Source: Blautia massiliensis (ex Durand et al. 2017)
GTDB taxonomy: Bacteria; Bacillota; Clostridia; Lachnospirales; Lachnospiraceae
Direction: 5' to 3'
DNA length: 64,000 bases
Assembly (NCBI RefSeq): GCF_001487165.1
Contig: NZ_LN913006.1
Span: 2,206,061-2,270,060, forward strand
Positions 63,937 through 64,000 of the stretch are shown here, piece after piece; positions within the stretch are counted from its first letter, which is position 1, and every line of letters starts with the position of its first letter. Below the pieces are notes generated by a model. The model was not told the DNA's origin. It saw only the letters and a program-made list of their open reading frames with translations, and searched no databases. The position numbers and the translations under genes are program-made.

Positions 63937-63985
63937 GCGAGGGGGAAAGGCGCTCGGAGTTACGAAGCCCGCTTTTCCCCCTCGC
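63937..63985. repeat. G-rich hairpin beside the tandem repeat
   Basis: Arms GCGAGGGGGAAAGGCG and CGCTTTTCCCCCTCGC (15 of 16 paired) with a 17-base loop. No clear T run follows within the window, so its role is open. Confidence 0.65.
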
Positions 63986-64000
63986 GCTCCCCCTTTCCGG

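Overview
The window looks like chromosomal DNA of an anaerobic, spore-forming gut Firmicute of the class Clostridia, most likely Lachnospiraceae (Blautia / Ruminococcus-type). The reasons are a V-type ATPase, a pyruvate formate-lyase with its activase, GerA-type germination genes, a SipL-like spore-coat protein, many glycan-use genes, LacI/DeoR regulators, IS200/IS605 elements and moderate GC. No phage, plasmid, CRISPR array, rRNA or tRNA was recognised. Genus is an inference.

Layout. 1-3.8 kb: the end of a V-ATPase operon (A, B, D; A is cut by the window edge). 3.8-4.6 kb: a 0.8-kb AT-rich gap with a dense cluster of DnaA boxes. 4.6-6.0 kb: a MATE exporter. 6.1-15.3 kb: a fucoside locus (nagB, two cytoplasmic GH29 alpha-L-fucosidases, and an ABC importer lacking its ATPase), controlled from a divergent region with two tandem LacI regulators. 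15.5-19.5 kb: a DeoR-CutC-transglutaminase operon. 20-24.6 kb: an M28 peptidase, an NlpC/P60 protein, a YitT protein and a HAD phosphatase, with repeats between them. 24.8-31.8 kb: an oligo-1,6-glucosidase, a mannose-class PTS, a LacI regulator and thioredoxin reductase. 31.9-34.4 kb: a DUF885 protein, a thioesterase and a small Nif11-like protein. 34.5-39.3 kb: a decayed Rpn-family gene split by one IS200/IS605 element, with a second element just upstream. 39.3-39.95 kb: repeats and a 211-bp palindromic element. 40-50 kb: an envelope block (CapA-like phosphatase, GlgB, three polysaccharide-deacetylase-like proteins and an extracytoplasmic FKBP foldase). 50.3-52.2 kb: a small membrane protein, a DUF1934 protein and MurI. 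52.2-55.8 kb: a germinant-receptor operon in which GerAB and GerAC are fused. 55.9-59.6 kb: IspE/GntR and SipL/PrcB-like genes. 59.8-63.6 kb: PlsC, PflA and PflB.

Most genes right of 6 kb lie on the minus strand. C visibly exceeds G on the plus strand in the plus-strand genes I sampled too, so one replication direction (right to left) probably covers the whole window and the DnaA-box cluster does not sit at a strand switch.

Functionally the window combines sugar capture and breakdown (fucosides, alpha-1,6-glucosides), fermentation and energy (PFL, V-ATPase), sporulation/germination (GerA, SipL) and cell-envelope remodelling. The observations I rate highest are the DnaA-box cluster, several dispersed structured repeats (one with compensatory base changes, one carrying an 11-G tract in the leader of the germination operon), the GerAB-GerAC fusion, the long palindromic element and the doubly hit Rpn pseudogene.
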